NCBI GenBank assembly: GCA_002385265.1
Contig: DGDD01000269.1
Span: 1 to 21,989, forward strand
Direction of reading: 5' to 3'
Source of the DNA: Chitinophagaceae bacterium UBA3961
Lineage (GTDB): Bacteria > Bacteroidota > Bacteroidia > Chitinophagales > Chitinophagaceae
DNA length: 21,989 nucleotides
Shown: positions 6,484 to 15,021 of the stretch, piece by piece
Layout: every line of letters starts with the position of its first letter
Numbering within the stretch: position 1 is the stretch's first letter
Made by a program: the position numbers and the translations under genes
Notes under the pieces: generated by a model
What the model saw: only the letters and a program-made list of their open reading frames with translations
Databases searched by the model: none
What the model was told of the DNA's origin: nothing

Positions 6484-6879
6484 TTAGTCATCTACATTCT
6501 CAGGAACGGGAATATCTAGTAACGTAGTATCTAATTTTTCCGTTCCTTCGCCCTGAAGCACTTTTTTTAGCTGCACTAAGTATTGATCCTTATACTTCAT
6601 TGCTGTTTCCAATGAGTCGGTCCGGATCTTCAATTCCCTCAATTCTTTGGTAGCGTTCACGTCTCCATACCCCGGAATATACATTTTCAGGGGGGTAAAC
6701 ATGATCAGGGCTACGGTCAACCCCGTTAACAGTACAAAAATGGTGCTAAGACCCACATAAACGCTTAATCTGGATAACTTAAATGTAACTACTTCCTCAT
6801 ACGTATCATCGTTCATAACCACCAACCGGTATCGGTTTCGCAGGCGCTTGAGGGTGGTATTGCCGTCTAAAAAGGCCAT
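6484..6879 (-). CDS. Membrane-anchored coiled-coil protein resembling the N-terminus of M23 peptidases
   Basis: A 131-residue protein with a short cytoplasmic N-terminus (RLRNRYRLVVMNDDTYEEVV), one membrane helix (about 40-62), the segment FTPLKMYIPGY, and a periplasmic heptad-like helix (about 75-112) ending in an acidic tail. The order and the PL..YIPGY segment recall the membrane-anchor part of Bacteroidota M23-family metallopeptidases that neighbour bactofilin. The LytM domain itself, with its zinc ligands, is missing: the frame stops and bactofilin begins 14 bases later. It could be a truncated relic or a functional adaptor linking bactofilin to the periplasm. The similarity is from memory, so the family call is moderate; the gene itself is well supported by a -7 element ending 18 bases upstream. 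Confidence 0.72.
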   Translation of the reverse strand: MAFLDGNTTLKRLRNRYRLVVMNDDTYEEVVTFKLSRLSVYVGLSTIFVLLTGLTVALIMFTPLKMYIPGYGDVNATKELRELKIRTDSLETAMKYKDQYLVQLKKVLQGEGTEKLDTTLLDIPVPENVDD

Positions 6880-6897
6880 AATGGAATCAGATTTTAA

Positions 6898-6916
6898 TAA
6901 AGATAGCCAAATTGGC
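6898..6916 (-). promoter_or_regulatory. Promoter of the bactofilin operon with an adjoining short palindrome
   Basis: TATCTTTA on the minus strand (6898-6905), one mismatch from TAnnTTTG, ends 18 bases before the ATG at 6879. Directly upstream lies the palindrome GCCAA-A-TTGGC (6906-6916), a possible operator. No clear -33 box is seen. Confidence 0.4.
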
Positions 6917-6962
6917 CCGATTTTTTGGGTAAATTTATTAAGGGTATTTTATAATATTTTTC

Positions 6963-6992
6963 TTGAAAATCAGTTAATAACCAATTAGTTTG
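6963..6992 (+). promoter_or_regulatory. Promoter of the porW/sprE gene
   Basis: A -33 type TTG (6963-6965) is followed after 19 bases by TTAGTTTG (6985-6992), one mismatch from TAnnTTTG. The element ends 19 bases before the TTG codon at 7012, the spacing used by other genes here, and supports a non-ATG start for the following gene. Confidence 0.5.
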
Positions 6993-7011
6993 CGTCCCAT
7001 AAATTGTTGAT

Positions 7012-9993
7012 TTGTTGACCCGTATTGTTTTATTACTAGGCGTTCTACTGCTTGGTTGGTTCAGTTCTGCTACTGCCCAACTTGCCCCTGCATTGGCGGT
7101 AGAGGTAAAGAAACCCAAGCAACTGGAAAACAAGAAACTAGGGTATGAAAAATCGGAAGAAAAGAAATTCAAGGCAACTCGCAGGGCTATCCAAAATACC
7201 GTAACTCGTTTTAACTGGCATTTCAACGCAAACGAAAAACTAAAGGAAATCATCGCAAGAGCCAAACAAGCTCATAAAGACGACTATACTCAACTCCTCT
7301 CCTTTTACAATTTCAGCTTAGAACAAACCCAGAGAGACAGTTTAGAACTAGACTCTGTGATTTACAAAGCCAATGCTGCCATCCTGATCCATGACTTAAG
7401 AAATGATTGGATCGACAATATGTATTTCCTAATGGGTCGAGCTCAGTTTTATAAAAATCAAATCGATACTGCCTCCATTACTTTTCGCTACATCAATTAT
7501 GCGTTTGCTCCAAAAGAAAAAGATGGGTATGACAAATACATTGCCAGTAACGCCAATGAGGACGATGGGCCACCTAGTATTTCAACAAAAGAGAAAAAAC
7601 GCTACATAAAAAACATACCTCCTAGCAGAAACGATGCTATTTTATGGTTGATTAAAACCTACATCTATTCTGAGCAATATGGAGAAGCTGCCGCTTTACT
7701 AGAATCCTTGAAGAATGATCGCCTTTTCCCGGAACGCCTGAAGCCGGAACTGGCCGAGATGCAGGCTTTGTGGCACTACCAACAGGCTCAATACGGGCAG
7801 GCAGCAGATGAACTTGTAAAAGCAATTGCAGCCACCGATAGTAAGGAAGAACAGGCAAGAAGAGAATATTTAATTGGTCAACTTTACGAACGTTCTAACC
7901 AATCGGCCAAAGCAAGTGAATACTTTGGTTTAGCAGTTAAACACACGCTCAATCCGGTACTGGAAGTATATGCGCGTTTGAATTCCATTCGATCAAATAA
8001 ACTAGATGATGCTGCTATAGACAAAAACATTGCAGATCTGGTATCGATGGCTAGAAAAGATCGTAATGAAAGTTACCGCGACATTCTCTACTATTCAGCT
8101 GCACAAATGGAGTTGGAAAAAGGCAACGATAGCATGGCCATTGTGTACCTGAATAAGTCGGTGAACGCGGCAGGCGAGTTAAGTGTTGATCCCTTACAAA
8201 AATCAAGATCCTTCTATCTTTACGGAAAACTAGCCTTTAACAAAGGGAATTATAGAGAAGCCAAGCGACTTTACGATAGCGTTCAACAAACTGAAGTGGT
8301 TCCCAATCTTAGTCAATTCGAAGAAACCAAACAAGTTCTGGCACTTGTTGCTCAAGAATCGAACGTTGTCGACAGACAGGATAGTTTGCAAAAAATTGCT
8401 GCACTCACTGTTCAAGAAAGAGAGCAATATGTAAAGAAGTTATTAAGAAAACTTAGAAAGGCTCAAGGACTTCAAGAAGAAGAACCGTTGACAACCGGTA
8501 CCAATAATCCGGCTGCTCAAAATACGGCTCCTGTTGATTTATTCGATAATTCAAAGGGCGAATGGTACTTCTATAATAATAATCTTAAAACGAGGGGCTA
8601 CACTGACTTTAGAAGCAAATGGGGCAACCGACCAAATGTTGACAATTGGAGAAGAGCAGAAGCGGTTGCTCAAGCAAGAGCACAACAGCAGGCCGACGAT
8701 GCCAATCGAAACAAAGGAGTGGCTGCAGACGACAATGGCCTAAGTGTATTGACATTTGAGGGCTTGATGAGCAATCTTCCTTTAACTCCGGAAAAGCTTG
8801 CTATTTCGAACGACAGCATTATGAATGCCCAAGTTAACATTGGAAAAACTTGTTTAGAGCAACTCAATGATGCCGATGCAGCCATTCGGGAATTGGAAAC
8901 GCATTTGGGACGATACCCTAACAGTTCAAGACGTGAGGAAGCCATCTATTATCTGTATTTGGCTTATAGAAAAGCAGGCAAAGGAGATCGTGCTGAACTG
9001 ATCAGAAAGATTTTAGAAACTGACTATAAAGACTCTTTCTTCGGACAGAAGGTAATTGCAATGAAAAAGGCCCCACAGCCAAAAACAGGCGATCCGGCTG
9101 TTACAAAGAAATATGAAGAAATTTATAATTTGTTTATATCCGGAAAATTCAATGAGGCTGTTCAAGAGAAAAAGGCTGCAGATTCAAAGTTTGCGAACAG
9201 TTATTGGACTCCTCAACTTCTCTATATTGAAGCCCTGTATTACATCAGGGAAAGAAAAGATGATTCTGCGAAACAAGTATTGAATAATATCGCCAACTTA
9301 TTTCCGGGCACAGTACTCGCTGAAAAAGCGGCTAACATGATTGATGTCTTAGGTAGAAGAAAGGAAATTGAAGCCTATTTGACCAATTTGAAAATTGAAT
9401 CGCCTTCAGATACTGTTGTAACGAAGGTGGAAACAACTGCACCGGCAGCATCGAAAGAAAAACCACAAAAGCCTTCGGTTCAGAAAAATGATTCTGTAAC
9501 CACTTCATTCACCAAACCTGTAATAGTTAAGACCAATCCGCCCAAAAAGGATACTGTAACTACTGTTGTGAAACCAAGTCCAAGCGCACCGGCAGCCCCA
9601 CCTACTCCTTTATATTTGGCTGATCTTACGGCAACACATCAAGCCATTTTGATCATGAATCAAGTGGATATTTCCTTTATAAACGAAGCGAAGAATGCCT
9701 ATAACCGCTTCAACAAGCAGCAATTTGCCTCAAAGCCATTGGAAACTACCGTAGTTCCTATAACCGACGACCTTAAATTGGTGAGTATTTCAGGATTTGC
9801 CAACAGCACAGAGGCGTTGGATTATATAGAACAAATAAAGAAACTTTCTTCCACTCAAATCATTCCCTGGCTCGCAGCAAATAAGTACCAATTTGGGATT
9901 ATCAATGCCGCCCAACAAGAAACGCTTCAGAAGACCAAGGACTTAAATCCATTCCTTTCTTTCTTAAAAACTACCTATCCGGGTAAGTTTTAG
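7012..9993 (+). CDS. sprE: Type IX secretion system TPR protein PorW/SprE
   Basis: A 993-residue periplasmic protein with a hydrophobic signal sequence (about 3-23, ending SSATAQ), extensive helical tetratricopeptide-like repeats through about residue 790, a Pro/Lys/Thr-rich linker (about 805-863) and a C-terminal alpha/beta domain (865-993) with ANSTEALDYIEQIKK. The region HDLRNDWIDNMYFLMGRAQF ... YINYAFAPKEKDGYD is characteristic of PorW/SprE, needed for type IX secretion and, in Flavobacterium johnsoniae, gliding. PorW/SprE are normally lipoproteins; here there is no Cys near the signal-peptide end, so cleavage by signal peptidase I is suggested. No ATG precedes the signal sequence: an in-frame stop lies at 7000-7002, so TTG at 7012 (or 7015) must be the start. 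It stands before the class A PBP gene. Confidence 0.83.
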   Translation: MLTRIVLLLGVLLLGWFSSATAQLAPALAVEVKKPKQLENKKLGYEKSEEKKFKATRRAIQNTVTRFNWHFNANEKLKEIIARAKQAHKDDYTQLLSFYNFSLEQTQRDSLELDSVIYKANAAILIHDLRNDWIDNMYFLMGRAQFYKNQIDTASITFRYINYAFAPKEKDGYDKYIASNANEDDGPPSISTKEKKRYIKNIPPSRNDAILWLIKTYIYSEQYGEAAALLESLKNDRLFPERLKPELAEMQALWHYQQAQYGQAADELVKAIAATDSKEEQARREYLIGQLYERSNQSAKASEYFGLAVKHTLNPVLEVYARLNSIRSNKLDDAAIDKNIADLVSMARKDRNESYRDILYYSAAQMELEKGNDSMAIVYLNKSVNAAGELSVDPLQKSRSFYLYGKLAFNKGNYREAKRLYDSVQQTEVVPNLSQFEETKQVLALVAQESNVVDRQDSLQKIAALTVQEREQYVKKLLRKLRKAQGLQEEEPLTTGTNNPAAQNTAPVDLFDNSKGEWYFYNNNLKTRGYTDFRSKWGNRPNVDNWRRAEAVAQARAQQQADDANRNKGVAADDNGLSVLTFEGLMSNLPLTPEKLAISNDSIMNAQVNIGKTCLEQLNDADAAIRELETHLGRYPNSSRREEAIYYLYLAYRKAGKGDRAELIRKILETDYKDSFFGQKVIAMKKAPQPKTGDPAVTKKYEEIYNLFISGKFNEAVQEKKAADSKFANSYWTPQLLYIEALYYIRERKDDSAKQVLNNIANLFPGTVLAEKAANMIDVLGRRKEIEAYLTNLKIESPSDTVVTKVETTAPAASKEKPQKPSVQKNDSVTTSFTKPVIVKTNPPKKDTVTTVVKPSPSAPAAPPTPLYLADLTATHQAILIMNQVDISFINEAKNAYNRFNKQQFASKPLETTVVPITDDLKLVSISGFANSTEALDYIEQIKKLSSTQIIPWLAANKYQFGIINAAQQETLQKTKDLNPFLSFLKTTYPGKF

Positions 9994-10022
9994 TGGTAAT
10001 CAGGCTGTTAAAATGACTTAAA

Positions 10023-10046
10023 ATGCTTTTTCAAGCATGATTTTTG
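10023..10046 (+). promoter_or_regulatory. Small hairpin and overlapping -7-like element before the PBP gene
   Basis: A weak hairpin (ATGCTT, TTTC loop, AAGCAT; 10023-10038) is followed by GATTTTTG (10039-10046). The T run could serve as a weak terminator tail for porW/sprE, and GATTTTTG is one mismatch from TAnnTTTG. It ends 48 bases before the PBP ATG, leaving a leader with a second small hairpin (GTGGTA/TACCAC, 10046-10060). Confidence 0.3.
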
Positions 10047-10094
10047 TGGTACCTTACCACCGTTTTAATTACTAAGGACGATTACACTTTTACT

Positions 10095-12452
10095 ATGTCG
10101 AAAGCTGTCAAAATATTCTGGAAAATCTTCTTTTACGGATTAGGAGCATTCATTTTGCTTCTTATTCTTATCAACTTTGGTTTGTTTGGGAAAATGCCCT
10201 CTCTTGCTGAGTTGGAAAATCCATCAATTGTATTGGCTTCCGAAGTATTAGGCGATGATGGCACACCATTAGGTAAATATTATAGAGAAAGAGGCAATCG
10301 GAGCAATGTTGGTTACCGAGACATTTCAAAGTATGTAGTGGATGCATTGGTTGCAACAGAAGATGAACGTTTTTATGATCACTCAGGAATTGATGGAAAG
10401 AGTTTGATAAGAGCTGTGGTTCGATTGGGAAGAGATGGAGGTGCCAGTACCATTTCTCAGCAATTGGCCAAGAACATGTTAGATCAGGGTTCAAAAAACT
10501 TTGTACTTCGTGTTATTGAAAAGTTCAAAGAATGGATCATTGCCGTAAAACTTGAAAGGAACTTCACGAAGCAAGAGATACTTGCTCTGTATTTAAATAC
10601 GGTACCGTTCGGAGAAAACACCTATGGTATCCGAAACGCTGCAAGAACTTTCTTCCAAAAAGAACCGGATCGATTGACTGTAGAAGAAGCAGCTGTATTA
10701 GTAGGAATGCTAAAGGGAAATACACTTTACAATCCTAATAAAAATTATAAGGCAGCTTTCGACAGAAGAAATGTGGTGCTCAATCAAATGGTCAAAAACA
10801 ACTATCTGAGCGAAGCGTCCTATGCTAATTTGAAAGTAAAGCCCATTAAGCTCAACTTCAAAAAGCTGGATGAGAACAATGGTATTGCTCCTTATTTTCT
10901 TGACGTAATAAGAGATGAGCTTAAGAAATGGTGCAAAGAACACAAAAAATCGGATGGAGATAATTACGACCTCTATTCTGATGGCTTAAGAATCTACACA
11001 AGCATCAATCCGAGAATGCAGTTGTATGCGGAGGAAGCAGTTGCTAAACACATGCCGGTACTACAGAGAGTATTAAGTCAACAACAGAGTGTAAAAACCG
11101 ATGCGGTTTGGAAGGATCATGAGAATATATTACTCAATGAAATGAAGCAGAGCGAGCGTTGGAAGAACTTAAAAGAAGATGAGATGCCGGAGGAGGAAAT
11201 TAAAAAAACCTTCTATGAAAAGACAAAAATGAAAGTGTTTGCCTGGAATCCACAAAGGCAGAAAGATACTGTAATGACTCCCTATGATTCTATTAAGTAT
11301 CATAGAGAAATGCTTCAAACCGGTTTTATGGTAATGGATCCAATGACCGGACAAGTGAAAGCATGGGTTGGCGGTATTGACTTCAAAAACTATAAATACG
11401 ATCACGTAAATCTAAAGACCAAACGTCAAGTGGGTTCTTCGATCAAACCATTCTTGTATGCTTTGGCTATGGAGGAATACGGTTTTACTCCTGAAACAGA
11501 ATGTGAAGCTACACAACAGTACTTCCCCGGATCAGGTTATGTGCCTGCAAGAAATACCGGAAGAACGGGAACTCGCACTATGGCATCAGGTTTGGCTTTT
11601 TCTGTAAATGAAGTTGCCGCCTATTTAATTAAACAAACCTCTCCAAAACGTTTTGCTGATTTCTTGGGAGAGATCAATATACCTACCAAAGTTCCACCCT
11701 ACCCTTCCATTAGTTTGGGCTCATGTGACTTATCGCTTTTTGAGATGCTTTGGGGATATACCATGTTTCCAACAGGAGGCTACAGTACCAAGCCAATGTA
11801 TATAACAAGAATTGAAGATAAGGATGGCAATGTACTCGCTCGTTTCGAACCGGAACGCAAAGAAGTGTTGAGTCAGAATACTGCCTATACCATGAGCAGA
11901 ATGATGCAAGGCGTAGTTGATTATGGTACAGCAGGAGGTTTGCGTTCTCGCTTGGGCGTAGCCGAAATGGGCGGTAAAACCGGTACTACCAACGACAACT
12001 CCGATGGTTGGTTTATTGGATTTACACCACAGTTATTAGGAGGCGTTTGGATCGGTTGCGACAATCGTTTTATTCGTTTGGAAAGTGGATTAGGATATGG
12101 TGGTAAAGCGGCTATGCCAATTTGGGAATACTTCTTCCAAAAAGTATTTGCTGATAATACACTTGCCTTCGATAGAAATGCTAAGTTCTTGGTACCTGAA
12201 GGTTTGAGAGATCGTAGTTTTGAATTCCGTGATGAACCGATCCCGACCGACAGCATCGACAATGGCACGGCAGATCCTTATTTAGGTACACCTGATGCAC
12301 AAGACATCCCGGTGGATTCAAAGCAGTCACTAGATGAACAAAAGATTTTACAAGAAGCCACCAATCCTAAGAATCAGGTAACTCCACCTGCAAAGCCTGC
12401 AACACCTCCTCCACCGCCTGGTAAAAAAGGTGGCGGTAATCAACCGAAGTAA
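10095..12452 (+). CDS. Class A penicillin-binding protein (PBP1A-like transglycosylase/transpeptidase)
   Basis: A 785-residue bifunctional peptidoglycan synthase. A membrane anchor spans about 8-31. The GT51 glycosyltransferase domain follows with catalytic Glu89 in EDERFYDHSGID (89-100), GASTISQQLAKN and LYLNTVPFGENTYGI. The transpeptidase domain has the nucleophile Ser448 in SSIK (448-451), the SVN motif (503-505) and KTGT (from Lys628). The C-terminus is a Pro/Gly/Lys-rich tail (PPAKPATPPPPPGKKGGG). It polymerises glycan strands from lipid II and cross-links stem peptides in the periplasm. The frame is open back to a TTG at 10044, but the ATG at 10095 starts directly before the basic residues and membrane anchor. 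A strong terminator follows. Confidence 0.96.
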   Translation: MSKAVKIFWKIFFYGLGAFILLLILINFGLFGKMPSLAELENPSIVLASEVLGDDGTPLGKYYRERGNRSNVGYRDISKYVVDALVATEDERFYDHSGIDGKSLIRAVVRLGRDGGASTISQQLAKNMLDQGSKNFVLRVIEKFKEWIIAVKLERNFTKQEILALYLNTVPFGENTYGIRNAARTFFQKEPDRLTVEEAAVLVGMLKGNTLYNPNKNYKAAFDRRNVVLNQMVKNNYLSEASYANLKVKPIKLNFKKLDENNGIAPYFLDVIRDELKKWCKEHKKSDGDNYDLYSDGLRIYTSINPRMQLYAEEAVAKHMPVLQRVLSQQQSVKTDAVWKDHENILLNEMKQSERWKNLKEDEMPEEEIKKTFYEKTKMKVFAWNPQRQKDTVMTPYDSIKYHREMLQTGFMVMDPMTGQVKAWVGGIDFKNYKYDHVNLKTKRQVGSSIKPFLYALAMEEYGFTPETECEATQQYFPGSGYVPARNTGRTGTRTMASGLAFSVNEVAAYLIKQTSPKRFADFLGEINIPTKVPPYPSISLGSCDLSLFEMLWGYTMFPTGGYSTKPMYITRIEDKDGNVLARFEPERKEVLSQNTAYTMSRMMQGVVDYGTAGGLRSRLGVAEMGGKTGTTNDNSDGWFIGFTPQLLGGVWIGCDNRFIRLESGLGYGGKAAMPIWEYFFQKVFADNTLAFDRNAKFLVPEGLRDRSFEFRDEPIPTDSIDNGTADPYLGTPDAQDIPVDSKQSLDEQKILQEATNPKNQVTPPAKPATPPPPPGKKGGGNQPK

Positions 12453-12471
12453 AACGGAAACAATAAAAGAG

Positions 12472-12504
12472 AAAAGGATCGGATAATACCGATCCTTTTT
12501 TTTA
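12472..12504. terminator. Bidirectional terminator between the PBP and cutC genes
   Basis: The stem AAAAGGATCGG / CCGATCCTTTT with an ATAATA loop and a run of eight or more T residues ends the PBP gene. Flanking A and T runs let it also end the convergent cutC gene, whose stop is at 12502-12504. Confidence 0.92.
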
Positions 12505-13221
12505 TAACGATTTTAGAATGGATATAATCTTGGCAACTTCTTCTGCATCGGTTTCTACCACCGTACCAATATCCAAAATATTTGGATTCTGATGAGCCAC
12601 ATTGTTAGGAATCACCTTCCTTGCAGATGTGTGGAATTCGGTTGCACCTGTTGATGCCAGTGCTGCAATATTCGAGGAACGTACACCGGCTCCGGGCATG
12701 ATACTGATGCGCCCGTCGGCTTGCTTTACTAGATCACTTAGAATTGAAATGGCATCGGGGGCAGCGCTCATTTGACCACTGGTTAAAACCCGTTCGCATC
12801 CACAATTGATTATGGACTCCAACGCTTCCTGCATGTTGGGGGCAGCATCAAAAACACGATTACAAGTAACACCCATGGGGTAAGCCCACTCTACAATTCG
12901 TTTCATACGCTCGGAATCTATAGCACCCGACTGTGTTTGCACACCCACTGAAATACCATCACAGCCAAGATCTTTGCACATTAAAATATCGGCCTTCATC
13001 ATTTCAAATTCTATTTCAGAATAGAAATAATTTCCCCCACGAGGTCGAATAATCGGGAACAATTGGATGGAAACCAAGTCTCGAGCTTTCTTAATGGCCC
13101 CATACGAAGGCGTTGTACCACCGTCTACAGGATTATCGCATAATTCGGCACGAACAGCGCCTTGCTCTTGCGCAATAACGCAGGAGGATACACTAAAGGC
13201 ACAAATCTCAAGTCCTAACAT
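12502..13221 (-). CDS. cutC: CutC family TIM-barrel protein
   Basis: A 239-residue protein of full family length. It carries the CutC signatures LEICAFS (4-10), RAELCDNPVDGGTTPSYG (24-41), IIRPRGGNYFYS (57-68), RVFDAAPN and MPGAGV. CutC was named for copper homeostasis in Escherichia coli, but that role has been questioned; conserved acidic, His and Arg residues in the barrel suggest an enzyme of unknown reaction. It lies one base after the stop of the glycosylasparaginase gene, so the two are probably translationally coupled. That pairing suggests a part in glycoprotein-sugar metabolism rather than copper handling (inference). Confidence 0.92.
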   Translation of the reverse strand: MLGLEICAFSVSSCVIAQEQGAVRAELCDNPVDGGTTPSYGAIKKARDLVSIQLFPIIRPRGGNYFYSEIEFEMMKADILMCKDLGCDGISVGVQTQSGAIDSERMKRIVEWAYPMGVTCNRVFDAAPNMQEALESIINCGCERVLTSGQMSAAPDAISILSDLVKQADGRISIMPGAGVRSSNIAALASTGATEFHTSARKVIPNNVAHQNPNILDIGTVVETDAEEVAKIISILKSL

Positions 13222-13222
13222 A

Positions 13223-14254
13223 TTAAATCAAACTTTTTGCTTGTACTAATTTCTCTACATTTCCAGTTTTAACCGCAAAAGAAAAACCCTTTTGCAAAGC
13301 ATAACCGCCGTACTCTCCGTTCTTTTTGATAGCGATGAATCCAATTTGGATTTCTTTTGCTTTATCCTTCTTGATTCGGAGAATACGTTCCACTGCCTTT
13401 TTACAAGCTTGTTCTGGCGACAATCCCTGACGCATCAATTCAACAACCGTATGTGATCCCGCAATTCGAATAACATCTTCACCTTGGCCGGTAGCTGTTG
13501 CAGCACCTATTTCATTGTCTACAAACAAACCGGCACCAATAATGGGTGAATCGCCCAAACGACCTCTCATTTTGAAGCCCATTCCACTGGTAGTGCAGCT
13601 GCCACTTAAATTGCCTTTCGCGTCCATGGCAATCATACCGATTGTGTCGTGGTTCAATTCTCCGTTTTCTAAGTATTGAGGTGCAAAAGGTCCGTGTGAT
13701 TTTGTATTTTCAATGTTTACAACGGGTTTGTATTCCGATTTTTTGAGCCAGTTTTCGTATGCTTGTTTGGCTTCCGGGCTCAGTTCTTGCTTTTCAAGTG
13801 GAAAGCCTTCCGCTACTGCAAATTGTTGCGCACCCGAACCTACCAACATTACGTGGGGCGTTTTTTCCATCACTCTGCGGGCTACAGAAATTGGATGTTT
13901 GATTCGTTCAAGAAAGGCTACACTGCCACAATTTGAAAATTCATCCATAATACAAGCATCTAGGGTAACAAATCCATCCCTATCAGGATTCGCTCCCAAT
14001 CCTACACAACAGTTTTGAGAAGACTCTGTAACCATCACACCTGCTTCTACGGCATCGAGCGCTCTCCCACCTTTGCCCAATACTTCCCATGCACCTTTGT
14101 TGGCTGCAATTCCTGTATCCCAAGTAGACAATACCACCGGCTTTCCAAGAACAGGTGGAATAAACTCCTCTTCTGAAGAAGTTTTGAACGGATTGATAAA
14201 AGTTCCTAAAGAACTTAAAAATGAGGCTTCTACAAATTTTCTCCTGTTGAACAT
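13223..14254 (-). CDS. Glycosylasparaginase (N4-(beta-N-acetylglucosaminyl)-L-asparaginase)
   Basis: A 343-residue Ntn-hydrolase. It cleaves the GlcNAc-Asn bond left when N-glycosylated proteins have been degraded, releasing aspartate and the amino sugar. The precursor self-cleaves at the motif NHDTIGMI, making Thr204 the N-terminal nucleophile of the beta chain. VTLDACIMDE, ISVARRVMEKTPHVMLVG, SGSCTTSGMGFKMRGR and GDSPIIGAGLFVDNEIGAA follow the well-studied Elizabethkingia (Flavobacterium) meningosepticum enzyme closely. About 18 residues are inserted just before the cleavage site compared with that enzyme as I recall it. The N-terminus MFNRRKFVEASFLSSLG looks like a twin-arginine signal, so periplasmic location is likely. 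First gene of a two-gene unit with cutC. Confidence 0.93.
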   Translation of the reverse strand: MFNRRKFVEASFLSSLGTFINPFKTSSEEEFIPPVLGKPVVLSTWDTGIAANKGAWEVLGKGGRALDAVEAGVMVTESSQNCCVGLGANPDRDGFVTLDACIMDEFSNCGSVAFLERIKHPISVARRVMEKTPHVMLVGSGAQQFAVAEGFPLEKQELSPEAKQAYENWLKKSEYKPVVNIENTKSHGPFAPQYLENGELNHDTIGMIAMDAKGNLSGSCTTSGMGFKMRGRLGDSPIIGAGLFVDNEIGAATATGQGEDVIRIAGSHTVVELMRQGLSPEQACKKAVERILRIKKDKAKEIQIGFIAIKKNGEYGGYALQKGFSFAVKTGNVEKLVQAKSLI

Positions 14255-14424
14255 AAGTGAAATTTTATCGCTGTCGAAGTTAACTTATTCATTGATCATT
14301 TGTTCAGTAAAAATGACAAAGAAGAAAAGATTATTCGTTTATTCTTTAACGTTATCAACTCCCCTCCGAAGTAAGATTGGCGCTTTCTTAACATAGGATA
14401 ATGGGAAAAACCAAGTGAATCGTT

Positions 14425-14432
14425 TAATTTTG
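14425..14432 (+). promoter_or_regulatory. -7 promoter element (TAATTTTG) of the FMN reductase-pirin unit
   Basis: An exact TAnnTTTG match ending 18 bases before the ATG at 14451. No clear -33 TTG. The remaining 170 bases of this divergent gap, toward the glycosylasparaginase start at 14254, hold no clear feature; TAAAATTTC near that start has the wrong internal spacing for a -7 element. Confidence 0.55.
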
Positions 14433-14450
14433 ATGTTTAAACATTAATAT

Positions 14451-15017
14451 ATGAACATAACCATTATATCAGGCAGCCCAAGAGAAAAAAGCATCACAAA
14501 AAGGGTGGCCATTTATTTGCAAAATCTTTTACAAAACACTACTAATCATACAGTTAATATGATTGAAGTAAGAGATTATCCGCTGCCACCGGTAGAAGCC
14601 GTTTTTTCGAGCGTTGAAAAGACCCCCGCTTCTTTTCGAACTTTAGCAAGCATCATGTTTGCGACCGACGCCTTTATTTTGGTAACTCCGGAATACAATG
14701 GAAGTTATTCTCCAGCGATGAAGAACTTGTTGGATCATTTCCCAAAACAACATCATAAGGCCTTTGGAATTGTTACCGCTTCACCCGGAGCCATGGGAGG
14801 CATTCGAGCTTCTCAACAATTGCTTCAATTGGTACCGGCATTGTTTGGAATAGCATCACCCTACATGTTGATTGTTCCGCAGGTTGATAAAAAGTTCAAT
14901 GAAAGCGGAGAATTGACAGAACCTAGTTTTGAAAACGCAATTCATAATTTTACACAGGAATTTTTGTGGTTGGCAGAAAGCCTGCATCCCGAATTGATTC
15001 CAACATTCAAAAATTAA
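14451..15017 (+). CDS. NAD(P)H-dependent FMN reductase family protein
   Basis: A 188-residue flavodoxin-like-fold protein, full length for the family. The FMN-phosphate loop is GSPREKS (8-14), the family signature is TPEYNGSYSPAMKNLLD (79-95), and GGIRA (116-120) lies in the third nucleotide-contacting loop. Such enzymes reduce FMN, quinones or azo/chromate compounds with NAD(P)H; the natural substrate here is not evident. No signal peptide. Pirin follows after four bases, so the two are co-transcribed; the pairing with a redox-sensing iron protein hints at an oxidative-stress or quinone-related unit (inference). Confidence 0.9.
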   Translation: MNITIISGSPREKSITKRVAIYLQNLLQNTTNHTVNMIEVRDYPLPPVEAVFSSVEKTPASFRTLASIMFATDAFILVTPEYNGSYSPAMKNLLDHFPKQHHKAFGIVTASPGAMGGIRASQQLLQLVPALFGIASPYMLIVPQVDKKFNESGELTEPSFENAIHNFTQEFLWLAESLHPELIPTFKN

Positions 15018-15021
15018 TACC

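Noticed and set aside
6894..7265. Open frame of 123 codons on the minus strand over the start of porW/sprE.
   Set aside because: It covers the bactofilin-operon promoter and the coding start of porW/sprE, has a composition typical of an antisense shadow, and matches no family I know.
9420..9605. Low-complexity stretch in porW/sprE considered as a nucleotide repeat.
   Set aside because: It is a Pro/Lys/Thr-rich protein linker without exact repeat units.
14073..14396. Open frame of 107 codons on the plus strand over the glycosylasparaginase start and the gap beyond it.
   Set aside because: Most of it is antisense to a well-supported gene and the rest lies in AT-rich intergenic DNA; no promoter element or recognisable protein features.
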